From: Diphasiastrum complanatum
Lineage: Eukaryota > Streptophyta > Lycopodiopsida > Lycopodiales > Lycopodiaceae
NCBI GenBank assembly: GCA_029204225.1
Contig: CM055096.1
Span: forward strand, 65,758,370-65,822,369
Length of the DNA: 64,000 bases
Direction: 5' to 3'
The position numbers and the translations under genes are program-made. Below are positions 47,198 through 58,680 of this stretch, piece after piece; position 1 is the stretch's first letter; each line of letters begins with the position of its first letter. The notes below the pieces were generated by a model. That model saw only the letters and a program-made list of their open reading frames with translations, did no database searches and had not been told where the DNA came from.

Positions 47198-47859
47198 CAC
47201 TGTGCTATTGTACTATGGGTCCTATCAGTTGATAAGGATCAGTTGGCCTCGCCACGAGGCAAGTCAACGGGACACGCGTCCCGCCAACGGCAACCTAGGT
47301 CATGCATGGGTTGCTTGAGTGAACAACTATATGTACAGTGTAATTTCATTTCGAGAAATATAGTTGCTATGTGAGCTTGCTGAGGAGAGTGTTTTCTATC
47401 TATGTTACTGTGTAGCATGATCTGTGTTCTTGTTCGAAGCAAATTCTAAGTATAGCTTCTTCATCGTAGATTGAAACTCGGTCATCTTGGGTGTCGTTGA
47501 AAAGATCTCGTTGAGGGCTTTCTAATGGCACCGTAATCGTCTCAATCCAAGCTGTCGTTCAAAAGTTATGATGTTTTTTGCTGGCTTGCATACTATACTA
47601 CAAATAAAATGACTTATTTACGAGCTGCACCCGATGCAAAATTACAGTTCTTTTAAAAAGAAAAGAAAATCAATTTGAAAGAGCTACGTTACGTAGATTT
47701 CAAGTTTGAGTATTTTGATTGGTCCATGTGGAAGAGACTTTTGAAAAAAAAATAAAAGGTATCTATTTTAAAGGCCCTTTGTATCTATTTTAAAGGCCCT
47801 TTTTGTGCTCAAATTTTCTCTAAGATTAGCAAGCATGGATATCACGATCCTGGTAAGTG

Positions 47860-48815
47860 GCAATCATGGTTGTTGTATCCAAACAAATGGTGATGTAGCT
47901 GCAATCATTGTCAAAGCAATTGCACAATAGCAAGAGTGGCTAGTATAGGTGACTAGCTTTATTTTGAGTGATGTCACCACATCATCAGTCGAACTTGACA
48001 ATTTTGTTGAGTCGAGTCGAGTCGAGTCGAGGTGCATGAATTCGACTCTTTCGAGTTCGTCCCTTTTGTTAGCCGAATTTTTGATGACATAATTCGGGCT
48101 AAAAATGAGCATTTTTTAAGGTGTCTTTCATAACCTCCTTTCGAATCATATCCTCGCGTTTGTCTTCCTATATTTGAAGGCACCTTCTCTCTCACGAGAA
48201 TAAGGAAGACAAACACGAGGAGTTTCTTGTTCATTTTGCAATTGTTAGAGGAGAGACTAGTAAGAGTTCCTGTGTGCATGAGCCGTTAGTTCGCTCAGTC
48301 TCTGATAGGAACGCGAATCTTTCCCTGATGAGTGCGTGATCTGTCTGAGTCATAATCACACTCAGAATTACCATGAAAAGAATTGATCTGTGTTAGAAGG
48401 AATCCGTGAAATATTGAACTGTGAACTTTGAAGCCATGTTGCGTTGCCCATTGATTCGTGTGATCACAGGCATGTTGAACTAATTGCTGAAAATTCAAAA
48501 TCAGTAAACCTGTTGTAGCGCGCCAGAACCTATTGCAAATGCTTGATTGACAGCTTACTGCAAAACTGAGAGTTTGTGCCTCTATTTAAATAGACATTTG
48601 GAAAACCTGTTGCCAATTGCGACCTGTAGGCGCGATGGGAATGTTGCTTGAAATTATTGAATAATGTTGCTTGCAGATTGTGAAAAGAAATCCATTGAAG
48701 CCCGTCTGCAGATCATTTGCAGCCCGTATTTGAGTACACTTGCTTGAGGAAGGGAAGTTCCTGGCAGAATCTGAAGCCAAAAGACCTGTTGAATTCTACT
48801 TTAATTCTAACTCTC
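47860..48815 (-). repeat. Copia element F 3' LTR (left border uncertain)
   Basis: Begins on the minus strand after the purine tract AAGGGAGAGAG with TTAGAATTAAAGTAG. The left end cannot be fixed because the 5' LTR of F is outside the window. A (GTCGA)4 tract lies at 48009-48030. Confidence 0.4.
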
Positions 48816-48847
48816 TCCCTTATACAGTCATATACATAGCTTTAAAG

Positions 48848-49109
48848 TCAACAAACTTTAAGTACATAAAGCTTTGATCTAAACTTATCAAACTTTTCTG
48901 CAACAAGTGGCTTAGTGAAAATATCAGCTAGTTGTTCTTCTGTGCTACAATGAACAACATGAATTTTACGACTCAACAGCCTCTCATGTATAAAGTGATA
49001 CTGAATCTCAATGTGTTTAGTTCTCGCATGGAACACTGGATTCTTTGCTAGCTGAATGCCACTCTGACTGTCGCTATGTAATGTCGTGGGATTTTTCTGC
49101 TTTATGCCA
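48848..49109 (-). pseudogene. Copia element F, RNase H 3' part
   Basis: Minus-strand codons give PTTLHSDSQSGIQLAKNP (third catalytic aspartate), ARTKHIEIQYHFIHE and STEEQLADIFTKPL, ending at 48848. This is the part of RNase H missing from the F copy at 60110 onward. The two join in phase when the insertion 49115-60109 and one ACTTC are removed. Confidence 0.85.
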
Positions 49110-49114
49110 ACTTC
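49110..49114. repeat. Target-site duplication ACTTC, left copy
   Basis: Directly before TGGTAGCC. The second copy is at 60110-60114. Confidence 0.8.
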
Positions 49115-49216
49115 TGGTAGCCGATATTTCCGCACGGAAAATCGGGCTAGTATTGAAGTTTAAGTTTACAATAATTAAAACCTGGTTATTAGAGAAAAAT
49201 CGATACAAATTTGCCT

Positions 49217-49374
49217 TAGAATTGGGTCCCAGCCCGCCCTAAAGTGGCTAGACACAGTTCAAAAGTAAGAAACCGACTTTCGAAAAAATCGTCAAAAATA
49301 TTTTGTCGTCAAGTTTTGTAAGACCGAGCCAAAAGTGCCAGTCCACCTAGAATTGGGTCCCAGCCCGCCCTAAA
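49217..49374. repeat. 27-bp direct repeat, 131 bp apart
   Basis: TAGAATTGGGTCCCAGCCCG plus CCCTAAA at 49217-49243 and again at 49348-49374, identical. Confidence 0.9.
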
Positions 49375-49405
49375 TGAGACTAGAGCAAATTTTGCGGCCT
49401 TAGAA

Positions 49406-50716
49406 ATGGCCGATAAATATTTTATGGCTTTTCAAAAAAATGGCCAGTTGTACAAAAATAGCGATATGACCGTGCTAAAATCTCACCATGTACTGAGTCC
49501 ATTTTTACTAATATATGAACACGTGCATAACCTGTTCCTTGGCCCAGATTTGGGACAAAAAATATCACCCTATTATTTTTATAGGGAGAAAACTAAACAA
49601 AGCTGAACTTAATTATAGTAAGGCTGAGAAAATTTGTTTGGGGATAGCTTACGCTGCCGCCAAACTAAGGCATTACCTATTGCATCGGAAAGTGACTTTC
49701 TTTACCAAGAGTACTGCAGTCACCTTGATGATGAATAAACTAGAACCTCCTGAGCGCTTAATGAAGTGGATAATCTCCCTTCAGGAGTTTGATTACACCC
49801 TCCAAAGCAAGTCGCCTAAACTACAGGGGTTAAACGATTGTATTTGCGAGCTGGGAGGGGTTACTGAGACAGACGATGAGTGGGAGACTGATCACTTAAG
49901 AGAACTTTTGAGGGTAGACGTTGACACAATTCCTGAGTGGTATATAGCTTTAGCAACCTACCTATCCACACTAGAGACGTCCAGCAGTATGACGATTCCA
50001 GAAAAACAAAAGCTACATCTACAAGCCCTAAAGTTCGTCTTAATAGGGGGCACATTGTACAGACGAGGTGTAGAAGGGTTGTATCGAAGATGCGTCACTC
50101 TTGAAGAAGCCAAATTTATACTAGAGGAGTGTCACAATTCTGCCTATGGGGGCCACTTTGTCGGCCAACTCATAGGGCAAAAAATTCTGAGGGCAGGTTA
50201 TTGGTGGCCGACACTATTCCAAGATGCTCATTTACATGCTCGGAACTGCGACACCTGTCATATAATGCCACTTATAAGACCAGTACCAACCACACACCCT
50301 TTTTTCTAGTGTATGGCCAAGAATGTGTACTGCCAATAAAAATAGAGCTCCCATCCTTGCGGTTTGCCATGAAGCACGACCTAGGAGAGAAAGAATCAAT
50401 ACAGCACCGACTGGACACTTTACAAGACCTGGACGAGCACCGAATAGCTGTCCTAAATCATCAAGAAACCCACAAAAGACGCATGAAGGAGATTCATGAT
50501 AGGAACATGCGCGATTACCAGTTTAGACAGGGGCAGTTAGTGTTTTTCTACGACGCCAGACACGAGCTGATGCCTCAAAAGTTGGGGCCACACTGGAACG
50601 GTCCATATGTAATAGTGAAACTGTATGAAAATAACACGGTTAAGCTAGCCGAGTTGAACGGTGAAATTTTTAAGCACCGAACCAACATAAACAAGATAAA
50701 AGCTTATCGTAGTTAA
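49406..50716 (+). pseudogene. Tat-like gypsy RNase H and integrase, core deleted
   Basis: The RNase H part (49480-49870) reads LSPFLLIYEHVHNLFLG in one frame and, after a frameshift near 49560, KLNKAELNYSKAEKICLGI, LRHYLLHRKV and LMKWIISLQEFDYTL. The integrase HHCC finger is CHNSAYGGHF and NCDTCH (about 50130-50270). At about 50262-50275 the frame jumps directly to the segment after the core (NHTPFFLVYGQECVLPIKIEL). The integrase C-terminus follows, with KLGPHWNGPYVIVKL, and ends KAYRS. The catalytic D-D-E core of roughly 150 residues is absent, so integration activity is lost. Confidence 0.85.
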
Positions 50717-50936
50717 AGAGAAGCCAAAGTCACCTGTACAGTATTTAACACATTTTCATGTTCACCTTTTTAGGTATCGAAGTGATCGACCTAGAGGCAT
50801 CACGAATACTAGGAACACTCAGAGAATCAAAAGTAGCCCTAGTGACCTTGTACATATACGGTGAACGGAAGGGTGCGAAAGCCCAACACAAAAATTCATA
50901 AAATCAAGAAAAATACAAAAAGATTATTGTTGAGAT

Positions 50937-51611
50937 ATGGAACTCACCCAGGAACTTGGGACATATACGTTGAAGGTAGACGGAGCCTACATACATTCGA
51001 ATAGAGAAGATGCCATAGGAGCAGTATTGCAGAATTCCAATGGGACTGAACTAGCCAGTATAGGAGTCCTATTAGGGAAAGGATTCACGAACAACACTGT
51101 CAAATACAAAGCCCTTCTAATCGGTTTGCAAATGACCATGTGAGTTGCGCAAACTATAGGCAACCTCCAAATTATGGGAGATTCACAACTCCTAATCCGA
51201 GGTATGACTGGCGTATACCGACTCAAAAGCAGGATCTTACAGGCCTATGCAATTGCCATCAACGAATACACTAGAGAGTTTTCCCACATCGAATGGATGC
51301 ATATTCCACAAGCACAGAACCAACGTGCTGATAGTCTAGCTACGATAGCCTACAACCATGATCATTACTGGCAATGCGAGCCAAGTAGGGTAGTCATTTC
51401 GCCCATAACCATTGCTCCGGAGCTATGGACAATCCTAAAAGCCCAAGCATGGTATGGAGTTTGGTGGATCAGAAGTCTGATAAACCAAGTAGGTCTAGAG
51501 AATCTCCAACTCCTAGTCCAATTACATCAGTTAATGAGCCATGAACTATCTAGAACTTGCTTTAGGTCACACCATAGTAGCATAAGCCATGAGTTAATGC
51601 ACACGGCCTAA
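50937..51611 (+). pseudogene. Additional RNase H downstream of integrase (aRNH-like)
   Basis: A separate frame 220 bases after integrase with one TGA (51141-51143). Blocks are LKVDGAYIHSNREDAIGAV (first aspartate), NNTVKYKALLIGL (where the family has an AEYEAL-type glutamate, here lysine), IMGDSQLLIRGMTG (third acid) and HIPQAQNQRADSLATIA (fourth acid). This is a second, cellular-type RNase H distinct from the one in pol. Plant Tat-lineage gypsy elements are known to have acquired such a domain. The glutamate change and the stop indicate inactivity. Confidence 0.75.
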
Positions 51612-51744
51612 GTACATAATAAAACTTTGCCCTAGCATGAACCTGATAGATACACACGGAAGGGGAGAGAGGTGTACAACTTAAAGATTTTTTGTACATT
51701 CAACACATTGTATATTCATGTATATAAATGCTAAAACACAGGTG

Positions 51745-52737
51745 ATGGACTTCACTGCTGAAAAGAGAATGGAAGACCCACAGAGCAATAATCAGCCCGA
51801 GCAACGCCATAGAAAACTGATGAGGTTCGTACTGAAAGAAGGACAGAGGACCGACATAGAAATCCAACGTCTGAAAGAAGAATTGAAGAAATAAAAGAAC
51901 CTACGAATCAGAGCCACTAACGGGCTGGTTAGCACCAATAAGAAGCGAGATACCTGGAAACAGAAGTACAATGACCTCAAGGAGGCTAGTGAAAGATGAC
52001 AAGTAAGCCATAGGGAGGGGTATAAAGGGCAGGAAAAGATCCTAGCCAACACCAAGGTGGAACTAGCTGCAACCGAAACTATCGTAGCCATGCTAGCTAG
52101 GCAGTTACATGAGTATCAGAAGTTGCAAGAGGACCAATCAGATCTCAGAGTTCACGCAACCCTTTACCCGCTTACCCTGTGCACCAAGGAAATTTTGTCA
52201 GACAGTCTGTTCTACAAAAATTTTGATGCTTACAACTTATATCTACCGCCCATGGAGTTTCCGCTAGATATCCAAGTTTTTGAGCTACGACCATCCATGA
52301 GTTCCACCCTCAGATTCACATGGCCACTCATCCCAGGTGGTTTTAAAAACTACAAAGATTCCTGCGAGAGCTTATGTAGGTTCTCAGTTATTGCCGCACA
52401 CCAAAAAGATGATATCATTAGATTGGTCGGCCACTATGCCTACTGCCTGCAAAATTGGCTACTACAACTTTGGGACGCTAAGACTAAACCCACCAAGATT
52501 CACCTTATCAAATGGTGGTACAACCCCAATGAGTCCATGGAGTCAGGAGCGGACCTAGCATTGTACCTGCGGATGCGTGACAGAACTTCCAGGAAACGCA
52601 AAACCCTAAATGAGATGTTTTATTTTAAGTTCCTGGAAGGTGCCGATCCAGCCCTTGTGGATGTAGCAGAAGTGGACCCCAATTACACTGGTGAGTTGAA
52701 AAACCAACGGACGGAAATGTGCAGGAATGCACTGTAA
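51745..52737 (+). pseudogene. Unrecognised coiled-coil ORF after integrase/aRNH
   Basis: A 331-codon frame from ATG 51745 with stops at 51892 (TAA) and 51997 (TGA). Residues 25-120 are charged with heptad-like spacing (IEIQRLKEELKK, NTKVELAATETIVAMLARQL), suggesting a coiled coil. The C-terminal 200 residues are globular-looking and rich in W/Y/F (SLFYKNFDAYNLYLPPMEFPL, HLIKWWYNPNE, RDRTSRKRKTLNEMFYFKFLEGADPALVD). No zinc knuckle, signal peptide or membrane span is visible. It follows aRNH by 130 bases on the same strand, so it may be an extra gene of the gypsy element. Function unknown. Confidence 0.55.
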
Positions 52738-53754
52738 CCACCCACCTCACTATTATGCATCATACACTAGACACGATATGGTGAACATCTGTTGCAAGTC
52801 TCAGTTTCTATGCATACATCTTTATTGCATCTCTATAAAAACTCTGAGCTGCATTTGGACATTTGTTAACTTCTATGGGCATAAATGACTGTATAGACGC
52901 ATAGTTGAGGGGGGGTTGAGAAAGGAAAAAGTGAGAACAAAAACAGTGCAGTGGGGTGGGGATTGACTCCTTCGCCTAATGGGTAAGACACAGAAGAAAA
53001 ATAAATATAAAAAAAAAAAAACAGAAAAAGAGAGAGAAAGAAAGACTGAGAGAAAAGTAAAAGAAAAAAGAGAAAAAAAGAAAAAGACTTCAACCGTCTC
53101 TATCAGATCTCGAACCAATTTGTGAGGATGAGTGATGCCTCGCACATCCATAAGAGGTGATGACGATTTTCCTAATTGATTCCATAGACTAGCAGAAAAC
53201 CAGTACTTCCTAGCATCTTGTGTATTGGATCTTAGGACAGTAAGTTGTCCTACGTGGACTACTATCAGAATATAGGGCTTGAGAGGAGAGTCAGTACAGA
53301 GAGGAGACTAGATGGTTATTCCCTATTGAATCCGTTCTTAGAGAGTATAAGTTGAATGTCTAAACAAAAAAAGAATCGATAATCATCGGTCTGGACCGGT
53401 TTCAGATTTGGGACACTAAAGCCTCATTGCGTATGCATTCACACACACATCAATAACACGGTGTTAGACACAATACTGATGACTTGCATCCATATCATCC
53501 CATCTCCAATCCTAAGATTTGCATTTGCATATCCCTCCATGCATGGGTCCGAAAGTGGGCATTGCCTTACATATGATAGAATTGGGAACATTTGCCATTT
53601 AGGTCGTAGGTGGGTTTTTGCAGGTATGAAGACACCAAACTGTTCAAAGATGTTGTGGTTAAATACAATCCGGTTGCAGATGGATCCTAAGGGCTAAATC
53701 GATGGCCTTTGGGTAGGAAGCTGTTGAAGACATCCTACCAACTCACTGTGGGTG
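52738..53754. other. Region after the extra ORF, possible gypsy 3' end
   Basis: A G-rich purine tract GTTGAGGGGGGGTTGAG near 52904-52920 could prime the plus strand, and an LTR might begin TGAGAAAGG. An A/G-rich segment follows at 53000-53090. Low-complexity minus-strand ORFs here are rejected. The right edge is the truncated LTR of element E. Confidence 0.3.
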
Positions 53755-54365
53755 GGTCCCACACATGTGAGGCCATGATGCCACGTGGGAAACCCATCAT
53801 AATGTAGGTTAGGTCAAGTCAAGAGAGTTGGTCATGTCTATTTGGTGGTCCTCCCTACTTTATAGGACCTACACCTAAGTTTAAGGTGAAAATTTGACCA
53901 ACTAGCTACCTACCAAGCATAACTCTAGGAAATAGACTAGGGTATCATTTTAGGTCAAGGAGAGTGAGTTAACTTCCTTATTACATGCTAGAAATCCACC
54001 TAACTTCAAGAAGGAAGTCAAATTTGCTATGTATTCCCTCTCTCCATAGTGAGAAGATAGAAAAAAATTTGGAGCTCATTGGCAATCTCAAGCTAGTTCA
54101 CTATGTACATTGAGTTTTTGTGATCCAAATGAACCCAAATCAATTTCTACTTGTTTCTCAGTTTGAAGGCCATACTACAGCCTGTAGTACACATGTGTGG
54201 GCTTGGATTTCAATGTTGATTAATGCTTTTGATTGTTAATGCTTGTTGTTTGTCAAATTGCCAATCTAGATCAACTTTTTTGTGTCTAGTTTTAAGCAAG
54301 CATCCAATCACTCTTGTGGATCTTTTGTAGATTCATTTATGGTCCTAAATTACAGTACTTTCACA
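53755..54365 (+). repeat. Copia E 5' LTR (left-truncated)
   Basis: Matches 57524-58147 with few differences. It ends TACTTTCACA before the primer site. The 3' copy has a 12-14 base insertion near 58060. Confidence 0.85.
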
Positions 54366-54379
54366 TGGTATCAGAGCCA
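54366..54379 (+). other. Primer-binding site of element E
   Basis: TGGTATCAGAGCCA directly follows the LTR; initiator tRNA-Met type. Confidence 0.85.
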
Positions 54380-55170
54380 AGTACAAGATCATAAGCCATT
54401 GATCTAATGCAAATCCATTTTTAGCAAGTTTTGGTGCTAAAAACTAGTATTGAGAGAGCAAGCTAGAATCTTGATTTTGGTGAGGAGATTTGATCCCAAA
54501 CTTGGTAGGGGTCCAAATCCATACTGTCCACATGTGTGGGCACCTCTGAACCTGCATTTAATGCATGGTATTCATTTGATCCAAAGAAATTCAATTTGTG
54601 AGCTTTTGATGTAATTTTTGGTGGAAATCTTAGGATAAGCTACCAAGATTGAGTGCCATTGATTAGATTTGACATAGAGTCATGAAGTCTAATTAATCTA
54701 GGCTGAAATCAGGTCCTCTAAACTTGTTTTATAGGTCTTGAAAGTACATCAAAAAGTGTGAGGGAGATTTAGTCCTGTTATTGTCCAAAAATAGCCAAAA
54801 TTGACAAGATTTGATTGTAAGTAGATTTCACATCATCTTATCTTCATTCCAACTTTGTGAGGGAGTGCTAGAACTTAGATTATAAGTCCATTTGTTGGAT
54901 TAGAAATCTAATTTGAGTGAGAAACTACAAGAGAGAGACCTTAGTGAGTTTCTAGAGACAATCAAATTCATTTCTTGGCAAGATTTGTTTGAAAGTAGTT
55001 TTCACTTCATCTTATCTTCATTCCAACTTTGTGAGGGAGTGATAGAACTATGATTATAAGTCCATTTGTTGGATTAGAAATCAAATTTGAGTGAAACACT
55101 GCAAGTGTGAGACCTTTTTGAGTTTCAAGTCAATCAAATCTATTTCTTGTTTGTAGAAGTCACTTGTAAG
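54380..55170 (+). repeat. Copia E leader with internal duplication
   Basis: About 790 untranslated bases. Two related segments (about 54815-54925 and 54983-55095) share CATCTTATCTTCATTCCAAC, AGTCCATTTGTTGGATTAGA and GAGTGA, indicating a leader duplication with a unit of about 168 bases. Confidence 0.7.
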
Positions 55171-56109
55171 ATGGGATCTGCTGGAGCATACCTTCTAGAA
55201 GCTAGTGAGAGATTGAATTCTACAAATTATGCTATTTGGAAGGTTAGGATGGAGTCACTCTTGGTGCTCCAAGACCTTCATGAGTTCTTGATTGAAGATG
55301 AAGATGAACCTCTAGGTGCACAAGAGTTAGCTAGATACAAGAAGAGATCTAGGCTTGCACTTCATTGTGTGAAGATGAATGTGAGCAATGATTTGTTGAG
55401 AGAAGTATCAGCATGTACTAGTGCTAAAGAGGCTTGAGAGTCTTTAAAATCAATTTATGAATCTAGTAACACTTCAAGAGTACTCATGCTTAGAAATCAG
55501 ATTTTGCAAAGCATGAAGAGAAGTGAGGAGAGTGCACAAGATTATATACTCAGAATCAAGTCTCTAAATAGGGAGTTGGCTTCCATTGGAGAGAAGATTC
55601 ATGATGGAGAGCTTGTACAAATTGTTCTTAATGGTCTAGGAGATGACTTTGCAAATTTGGTCCAAAGTTTTGCCATCCAAGACACTTTGCCAACTATAGA
55701 AAAACTTCACAGTGTATTAGTAGCTGAAGAGTGTAGGATGCTCCATGCAAAATCTAGGATGAGTTCCTTGTCTTTGCAGGATGGTGATGAGAAAGCCAAT
55801 TTCTCATTCAAGGGCAAAAAGAAGACCAATGGAAAGAAGAAGCATCCAAAGGAGGCCAAAGAAGAGGATAATGCATCAAGCTCAAAGGACAAGTCAAAGC
55901 AGAAATGCTTCTTTTCTGGAAAGAAGGGGCATTATGCATTTGAATGCTACAAGAGGCTAAGAGCACAAGTGGAGGAGGACAAACAAGGAAACCTTGCAAA
56001 GGAGGAGGAGGAGGATGAAGTAGATGTATTTTTTATGGCATCTACATCCTCACCAGTAAGCAATAGCAATTCAAGAGACAATTGGTGGATCGACATTGGG
56101 GATAGCTAG
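55171..56109 (+). pseudogene. Copia E gag (nearly intact)
   Basis: ATG 55171 (MGSAGAYLLEASERLNSTNYAIW). The codon equivalent to Trp in the EAWESL block is TGA at 55435-55437, otherwise open to 56109. It contains the gag helical core (SAQDYILRIKSLNREL, LNGLGDDFANLVQSF), a lysine-rich tail and a zinc knuckle KCFFSGKKGHYAFEC, in which the second cysteine is serine. It ends at WWIDIGDS, a broken protease motif (IDSG expected). As the structural protein it may be all this element kept. Confidence 0.8.
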
Positions 56110-57390
56110 GATAGATGGTGCTGGTACCAACTCTTTGTGTCTAGAATCCTCAAAATGCATGGATCTAGAAAATTTTCTTTATGTACCATCAATCACCAAG
56201 AATATGCTTAGTGTTGGTCTACTCTTAGAAAGTGGTTTGGATGTCCACTTTAAGCATGGTGTTTGCTTCATCTTGAAGAATGATGTTTGCATTGCAAAGG
56301 GATTTAAACATGGAAGATTGTTTAAGTTGGAAGCTAGTGTTGCTTTTGAAAGAATGAGCTTGGCAAAGGAGGAGATCACTCAAGAGGTGATCTTGGCAAA
56401 GTGTGATCTTGCTTGCATTGAGGAGGAGCATCAAAAGGAGGAAGATATTGAGGATCAGCCTCAAAGCATGAGAGTTCCAAGGGAGTCCTCAATGACAATG
56501 GCCGAGTCATCAAATTGCATGCAAATTGTCCATTCAAGTGTGCATCTTGCAAGGGTGATGAGCATTGGAGAGTCTACTATCTTTGAATACTTTTTGGAAA
56601 GTAGTAGTAGACATGAGGTGACTTGTTTTTTATCTTTAAGATCCATGGTGTTTATTACTTTGTATGACAAGACAATGAAATGGGATGCTTTGAAATGTAC
56701 ATTTGTTGTCGATAAAGCAATTTCATTGGATAACTATTTTTGTAATAGTTTGAATAGAGTCATAAAAGATGAAACATAATTTGCTTTGGAAATATTTGTG
56801 TCCACATGCTTTGTGCATGATCATTCCAATGTAAGGACCAAAGATTATCCTATTTCAATGATAGGAATAATGGTAGTGTTTTGCTCTTCAAGTAGAGATT
56901 GTAGAATCTACTTGTTTTCAACCAAAGAATTTGTCAATGGTGGAAATGTGATCTTTCAAGAGTGGAAGATTTGTAAACTTGAAGAAGCACCTTTGGATCA
57001 ACACCTTATTCAATTCATTGATGTTTTGGAGTCAAGTCAAGTGGAGGATCAAGCTCAAGACCCGAGGACTCCAAAAAGAATCTTGAGTATCAAGATGGAG
57101 CCATCAAGGCTCAATCATATGGATCAAGCAAGGCAAGTTGTCTTTGGCAACATTATTTATGCACTTAATATTTTGATTGATGTATCTTCAAGTGCACAAA
57201 ATGTCTTGGAATCCATGGCTTGGCATGATGTTTAGTTTTAAAGTGTGCTACATGTATATAGACACATTTATGGAACATCTTGTAAGGGATCCTCTAAGAG
57301 GTGGTGAAAGATCCTTCATGGACATCATTCTCTATTGGAGTCTCAAAAGTTCCTTGTTTGTAGATGGATTTTTTAGACACTTCTAAAAGC
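56096..57390 (+). pseudogene. Copia E post-gag region, degraded pol or foreign sequence
   Basis: The first part (56096-56350) is protease end and pre-integrase (FLYVPSITKNMLSVGLLLESG, KHGRLFKLEAS). From 56350 two long open frames follow (56096-56779 and 56786-57235) without RT, RNase H or integrase motifs. A phrase like KEFVNGGNVIFQEWK recalls the post-integrase SRDVIFDE block. Origin unclear: an eroded pol or acquired sequence. Confidence 0.5.
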
Positions 57391-57445
57391 TTTCATTGAT
57401 CTATCAAGAGAGTTGTAAATAGATCAAGCTAAATTTGAGGAGGAG

Positions 57446-58147
57446 TGTGAAGAATTGCCAAAAATTGGCAAATCTAGCTTGATCAAAAACCATGTAGAAT
57501 AGTGTAAATTGTGTACACAAGTAGGTCCCACACATGTGAGGCCATGATGCCACATGGGAAACGCATCCTAATGCAGGTTAGGTCAAGTCAAGAGAGTTGG
57601 TCATGTCTATTTGGTGGTCATCCCTACTTTATAGGACCTACACCTAAGTTTAAGGTGAAAATTTGACCAACTAGCTACCTACCAAGCATAACTCTAGGAA
57701 ATAGACTAGGGTTTCATTTTAGGTCAAGGAGAGTGAGTTAACTTCCTTATTACATGCTGGAAATCCACCTAACTTCAAGAAGGAAGTCGAATTTGCTATG
57801 TATTCCCTCTATCCATAGTGAGAAGATAGAAATTTTTTTGGAGCTCATTGGCAATCTCAAGCTAGTTCACTATGTACATTGAGTTTTTGTGATCCAAATG
57901 AACCCAAATCAATTTCTACTTGTTTCTTAGTTTGAAGGCCATACTACAGCCTGTAGTACACACGTGTGGGCTTGGATTTCAATGTTGATCAATGCTTTTG
58001 ATTGTTAATGCTTGTTGTTTGTCAAATTGCCAATCTAGATCAATTTTTTTGTGTCTAGTTTTTTGATAGATTGTTAAGCAAGCATCCAATCACTCTTGTG
58101 GATCTTTTGTAGATCCATTTATGGTCCTACAGTACAGTACTTTCACA
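57446..58147 (+). repeat. Copia E 3' LTR
   Basis: Starts TGTGAAGAATTGCC after purine tract GAGGAGGAG (57437-57445) and ends TACTTTCACA. 702 bp. Confidence 0.85.
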
Positions 58148-58299
58148 ACAATGTTGGTGAATCTGCCATGCCCCAGTGCATCAAAAGCAATCTACATCAG
58201 ACTGTTAGAGGCCTCTGATACTATTGTGACCTGTTTGTGACCTACAACGAGCTGTCTGTGGTAAAAAAATCAGAGACTTGCAAATTGTTTGCACCCTAT

Positions 58300-58680
58300 C
58301 TTCGCTGCCCATCTGCCTTGCTCACTGGCTGCCTACTACCCACTGTTTCTATTCGTTGTTACTATATTGCCTGCGGACCTGCTGTTTTTCAGCCTGTCTG
58401 AGCTTACCTATGGGCTGCCTGCCTGTCATGCGACCTGTTGCGGCCTGCCCTGCCCAGTCTGCGGCCACCTGTGGGGTGCCTGCCTACCTGCGGACCTGCT
58501 ATTTTTCAGCCTACCTGCGGCCACCTGTGGGCTGCCAGCCTGTCTGCGACCTACTGTGCCCTGCTGGCCATGCGATCTGTTGCTGGCCCTGCGACCTACC
58601 TCCCTAACTGCGACCTACCTACAACCTATCTGCGAGCTGCCGGTGACCTGTGCGACATGTCTGCCTGCTGAATTTTTGCG
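58300..58680. repeat. Degenerate CTGCC-rich tandem repeats
   Basis: Pyrimidine/GC-rich with a clear larger unit: CTGCGGACCTGCT-TTTTTCAGCCT begins near 58371 and again near 58490 (period about 119). Cysteine/leucine-rich ORFs in all three plus frames result from the repeat. Confidence 0.75.

Larger units (their letters stand above)
53755..58147 (+). mobile_element. Copia element E, gag-only non-autonomous derivative
   Basis: 5' LTR 53755-54365 (about 78 bases short at its left end), primer site, leader, nearly intact gag, a fragment of protease/pre-integrase, unassigned open sequence, purine tract and 3' LTR 57446-58147. It has no integrase, RT or RNase H. LTRs are very similar to each other by eye, suggesting a fairly recent insertion. 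Confidence 0.8.

Noticed and set aside
52866-53151. Phe/Leu-rich minus-strand ORFs resembling a membrane protein
   Set aside because: Generated by an A/G-rich low-complexity tract at 53000-53090.
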